A stretch of DNA of 64,000 nt. Origin: Niastella sp. OAS944. GTDB taxonomy: Bacteria > Bacteroidota > Bacteroidia > Chitinophagales > Chitinophagaceae. This document shows positions 62,244 through 64,000 of this stretch, piece by piece (positions within the stretch are counted from its first letter, which is position 1; each line of letters begins with the position of its first letter). The translations under genes and the position numbers were made by a program. The DNA lies in NCBI GenBank assembly GCA_024809215.1, contig JANUBW010000001.1:1778841-1842840 (forward strand), read 5' to 3'. The notes beneath the pieces were generated by a model that was not told the DNA's origin, searched no databases, and was given only the letters and a program-made list of their open reading frames with translations.

Positions 62244-63731
62244 TTACGAACTAACTGCTTTCTTCCATCCATCATACCATTCCTTATTCACCTCAATATC
62301 AGTAGGCACTAAGTTATCCTTAATAAGTTTTAATTGCTGCAACTGATCTAACCCGGTATATACGCCTGCTTTTAAACCTGCCATATACGCCGCGCCTAAG
62401 GCCGACACTTCGGGAAATCCGCTGATCACTACTTTCCGGTTCAACTGATTTGAAAGGAACTGTACCACAAAACGATTACCGGTTATTCCACCATCGACCA
62501 TCAATTGATTCAATAACAAACCCGCATCTGTTTCCATAGCGCCTATTACATCTTTTATCTGGTAGGGAATGCTTTCCAGCGCAGCACGCACCAAATGATT
62601 TTTGGTAGTGGCAAATGTTAATCCATGAATACTGGCCTTACGGTTCATTTCCCAATAAGGAGCGCCCAATCCGCTAAATGCAGGTATCAGGTATACACCC
62701 TGGTTGTCTTCCACAGCAGTTGCCATGGCTTCTGTTTCGCGGCTATCATGAAATAGCTCCCACGATTGTTTCAACCATTCAATGGTAGCGCCACAGGTAA
62801 CAATAACGCCTTCCAGCGCATAACATACCTGCTGCTCGGTTGCCCAGCAAATGGTAGTAACCATACCGGTGGCAGAGGCTTTTGGCTTATCGCCAATATT
62901 CATCATAACCGAACAACCGGTTCCCAATGTGGCTTTGGCAGAACCGGGCTCAAAACATGCCTGGCCAAAAGCAGCAGCATGCGAATCACCGATCATGCCG
63001 GTTACAGGTATTGGCTCTTTTAATAAACCCAATAAATTGGTTTCGCCAAACATATAAGAAGAAGGAACACAGGTTGGCAGGTTCAACGATCGCAGGTTAA
63101 ACGATTGCAATAGCTCCGCATCCCAATTGAGCGTAGCTATGTTAAAGAACAGGGTACGGCTTGCATTGGTGTAATCAGTATAATAACTTTTTCCATTGGT
63201 GAATTTGTACAGCAACCAGCTGTCGATGGTACCGAAGTAAGCTTCGCCTTTATCGATAGCAGCTTTTACAGTTGCTACATTTTCATATAACCAAACCAGT
63301 TTGGTGCCACTGAAATAAGGATCAACCAGCAGTCCGGTCTTTGTTCTAATATCATCGGCCACGGGCAATGGCTTCATGCGTTCGCAAATATCAACCGAAC
63401 GTTTGCATTGCCATACCACGGCATTGTATAATGGCTTGCCTGTTTTATCCCAAACAACAAATGTTTCGCGCTGGTTCGAAATACCAATAGCTTTTATTGA
63501 GCTAACATCCCTATACTGCCGTTTAAACTCTTCAACGCATTGCTTTACCGAGGCAAGCACATTCTGTACAATCACTTGGGGGTCCTGTTCAACAAAACCA
63601 TCAGCGAGGTAGTGTGTATGCAAAGGCTCATGCCCACGTGCAATTACTTTTCCCTGTTCGTTAAAGATGATCGTTTTCGTACTACTTGTTCCCTGGTCTA
63701 TTGATAATACATATTGTTGCTTACTGTTCAT
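62244..63731 (-). CDS. glpK: Glycerol kinase-type FGGY carbohydrate kinase
   Basis: 495 residues. SIDQGTSSTKTIIF opens the ATP fold. QRETFVVWDKTGKPLYNAVVWQCKRS near 88, TGLLVDPYFSGTKLVWL near 130, DYTNASRTLFFNI near 182, TLGTGCSVMMNIG near 266 and PAFSGLGAPYWEMNRKASIHGLT near 340 follow GlpK closely. Phosphorylates glycerol or a related polyol. It lies 5 nt after a ribose-type ABC permease gene. That linkage is uncommon for glycerol and hints at a different polyol. Confidence 0.9.
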   Translation of the reverse strand: MNSKQQYVLSIDQGTSSTKTIIFNEQGKVIARGHEPLHTHYLADGFVEQDPQVIVQNVLASVKQCVEEFKRQYRDVSSIKAIGISNQRETFVVWDKTGKPLYNAVVWQCKRSVDICERMKPLPVADDIRTKTGLLVDPYFSGTKLVWLYENVATVKAAIDKGEAYFGTIDSWLLYKFTNGKSYYTDYTNASRTLFFNIATLNWDAELLQSFNLRSLNLPTCVPSSYMFGETNLLGLLKEPIPVTGMIGDSHAAAFGQACFEPGSAKATLGTGCSVMMNIGDKPKASATGMVTTICWATEQQVCYALEGVIVTCGATIEWLKQSWELFHDSRETEAMATAVEDNQGVYLIPAFSGLGAPYWEMNRKASIHGLTFATTKNHLVRAALESIPYQIKDVIGAMETDAGLLLNQLMVDGGITGNRFVVQFLSNQLNRKVVISGFPEVSALGAAYMAGLKAGVYTGLDQLQQLKLIKDNLVPTDIEVNKEWYDGWKKAVSS

Positions 63732-63736
63732 GCTGC

Positions 63737-64000
63737 TTATTTCTTTTTTCCGCCTTTATCAATGATCACGGCAATAAGGATCACCGCGCCTTTTACTACC
63801 TGTTGCCAAAAGGGAGATACGTTCAATAATACGAGGCCATTATTCAGCACTCCAATGATCACGGCACCCATTACGGTTCCACCAATACTACCTTTGCCCC
63901 CCGATAAAGAAGTACCACCAATTACAACGGCCGCAATAGCATCGAGCTCATAACCGGTGCCGGCATTGGGTTGTGCACTATCGAGGCGCGAGGTTACCAT
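63737..64000 (-). CDS. Sugar ABC-transporter permease (RbsC-like), C-terminal part
   Basis: The last 87 or so residues of a permease running off the right edge. [50 protein letters not shown] is the RbsC/AraH-type C-terminal signature, followed by a last membrane helix and a KKGG tail. The start is outside the window. It would form the membrane channel of a sugar or polyol importer feeding the adjacent kinase. Confidence 0.9.
   Translation of the reverse strand: MVTSRLDSAQPNAGTGYELDAIAAVVIGGTSLSGGKGSIGGTVMGAVIIGVLNNGLVLLNVSPFWQQVVKGAVILIAVIIDKGGKKK

Overview
The window reads as chromosomal DNA of a Bacteroidota bacterium, most likely Chitinophagaceae (Niastella/Chitinophaga-like). The clues are lipoproteins with Bacteroidota-type lipoboxes, a propeller-type sensor kinase with a LytTR regulator, PL9-like pectate lyases, an OsmC/Fer4_19 fusion, a UpxY/NusG-like antiterminator in an exopolysaccharide locus, and promoters of the TTTG-N20-TAnnTTTG type. 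No rRNA, tRNA, insertion sequence, phage or CRISPR array was found.

Layout. (1) 1-1837: 5' part of gltB (glutamate synthase), minus strand, running off the left edge. (2) 1838-3569: no protein gene. It holds short-repeat DNA and a candidate ~700-nt non-coding RNA with its own consensus promoter, alternating conserved boxes and hairpins, and an intrinsic terminator. (3) 3.5-15.2 kb, minus strand: branched-chain amino-acid genes in transcribed order leuA, leuB, a leader peptide with attenuator, ilvE, ilvD, ilvB, a methyltransferase, ilvN, ilvC, a terminator-like hairpin, ilvA. leuC and leuD are absent. (4) 15.4-17.5 kb: a helical-repeat protein, then a 24-copy array of 21-bp repeats in exact register. 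(5) 17.5-20.9 kb, minus strand: cysM, JAMM protease (mec), a CysO-like sulfur carrier ending GGNF and a MoeZ-like activating enzyme. This is a carrier-protein cysteine pathway preceded by a leader peptide with five consecutive cysteines and an intrinsic terminator. (6) 21-26 kb: two Crp/Fnr regulators, an oxidoreductase, a BNR-repeat protein, a DoxX-like protein and an FAA hydrolase.

(7) 26.1-44.8 kb, minus strand: a 16-gene exopolysaccharide locus: manC, Wza-like export lipoprotein, Wzc-like kinase, UpxY-like antiterminator, fcl, gmd, Wzy-like polymerase, Wzx-like flippase, three GT4 enzymes, an acetyltransferase, WecG-like GT26, WcaJ-like initiating transferase, VanZ and a fourth GT4. manC, gmd and fcl together imply GDP-L-fucose as a precursor. 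(8) 45-55 kb: a secreted unknown, DinB, two PL9-like lyases (one behind a perfect 26-bp palindrome), an ankyrin lipoprotein, a beta-barrel/lipoprotein/radical-SAM cassette and OsmC/Fer4_19. (9) 55-64 kb: an endonuclease-phosphatase/VCBS lipoprotein, a LytTR regulator with its propeller sensor kinase, a duplicated-domain lipoprotein, a GlpK-type kinase and the 3' end of a ribose-type ABC permease.

The intergenic spaces carry an unusual load of degenerate tandem repeats, mostly of 7-nt period (some 8 or 9) in several sequence families; the 21-bp array is three times seven. The strongest discoveries are the two ribosome-attenuation leaders (Ile/Val run before ilvE, Cys run before cysM), the masked sulfur-carrier cysteine cluster, the candidate hairpin-repeat RNA, the 21-bp array and the 26-bp palindrome. 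All functional calls come from reading motifs; no database search was possible.
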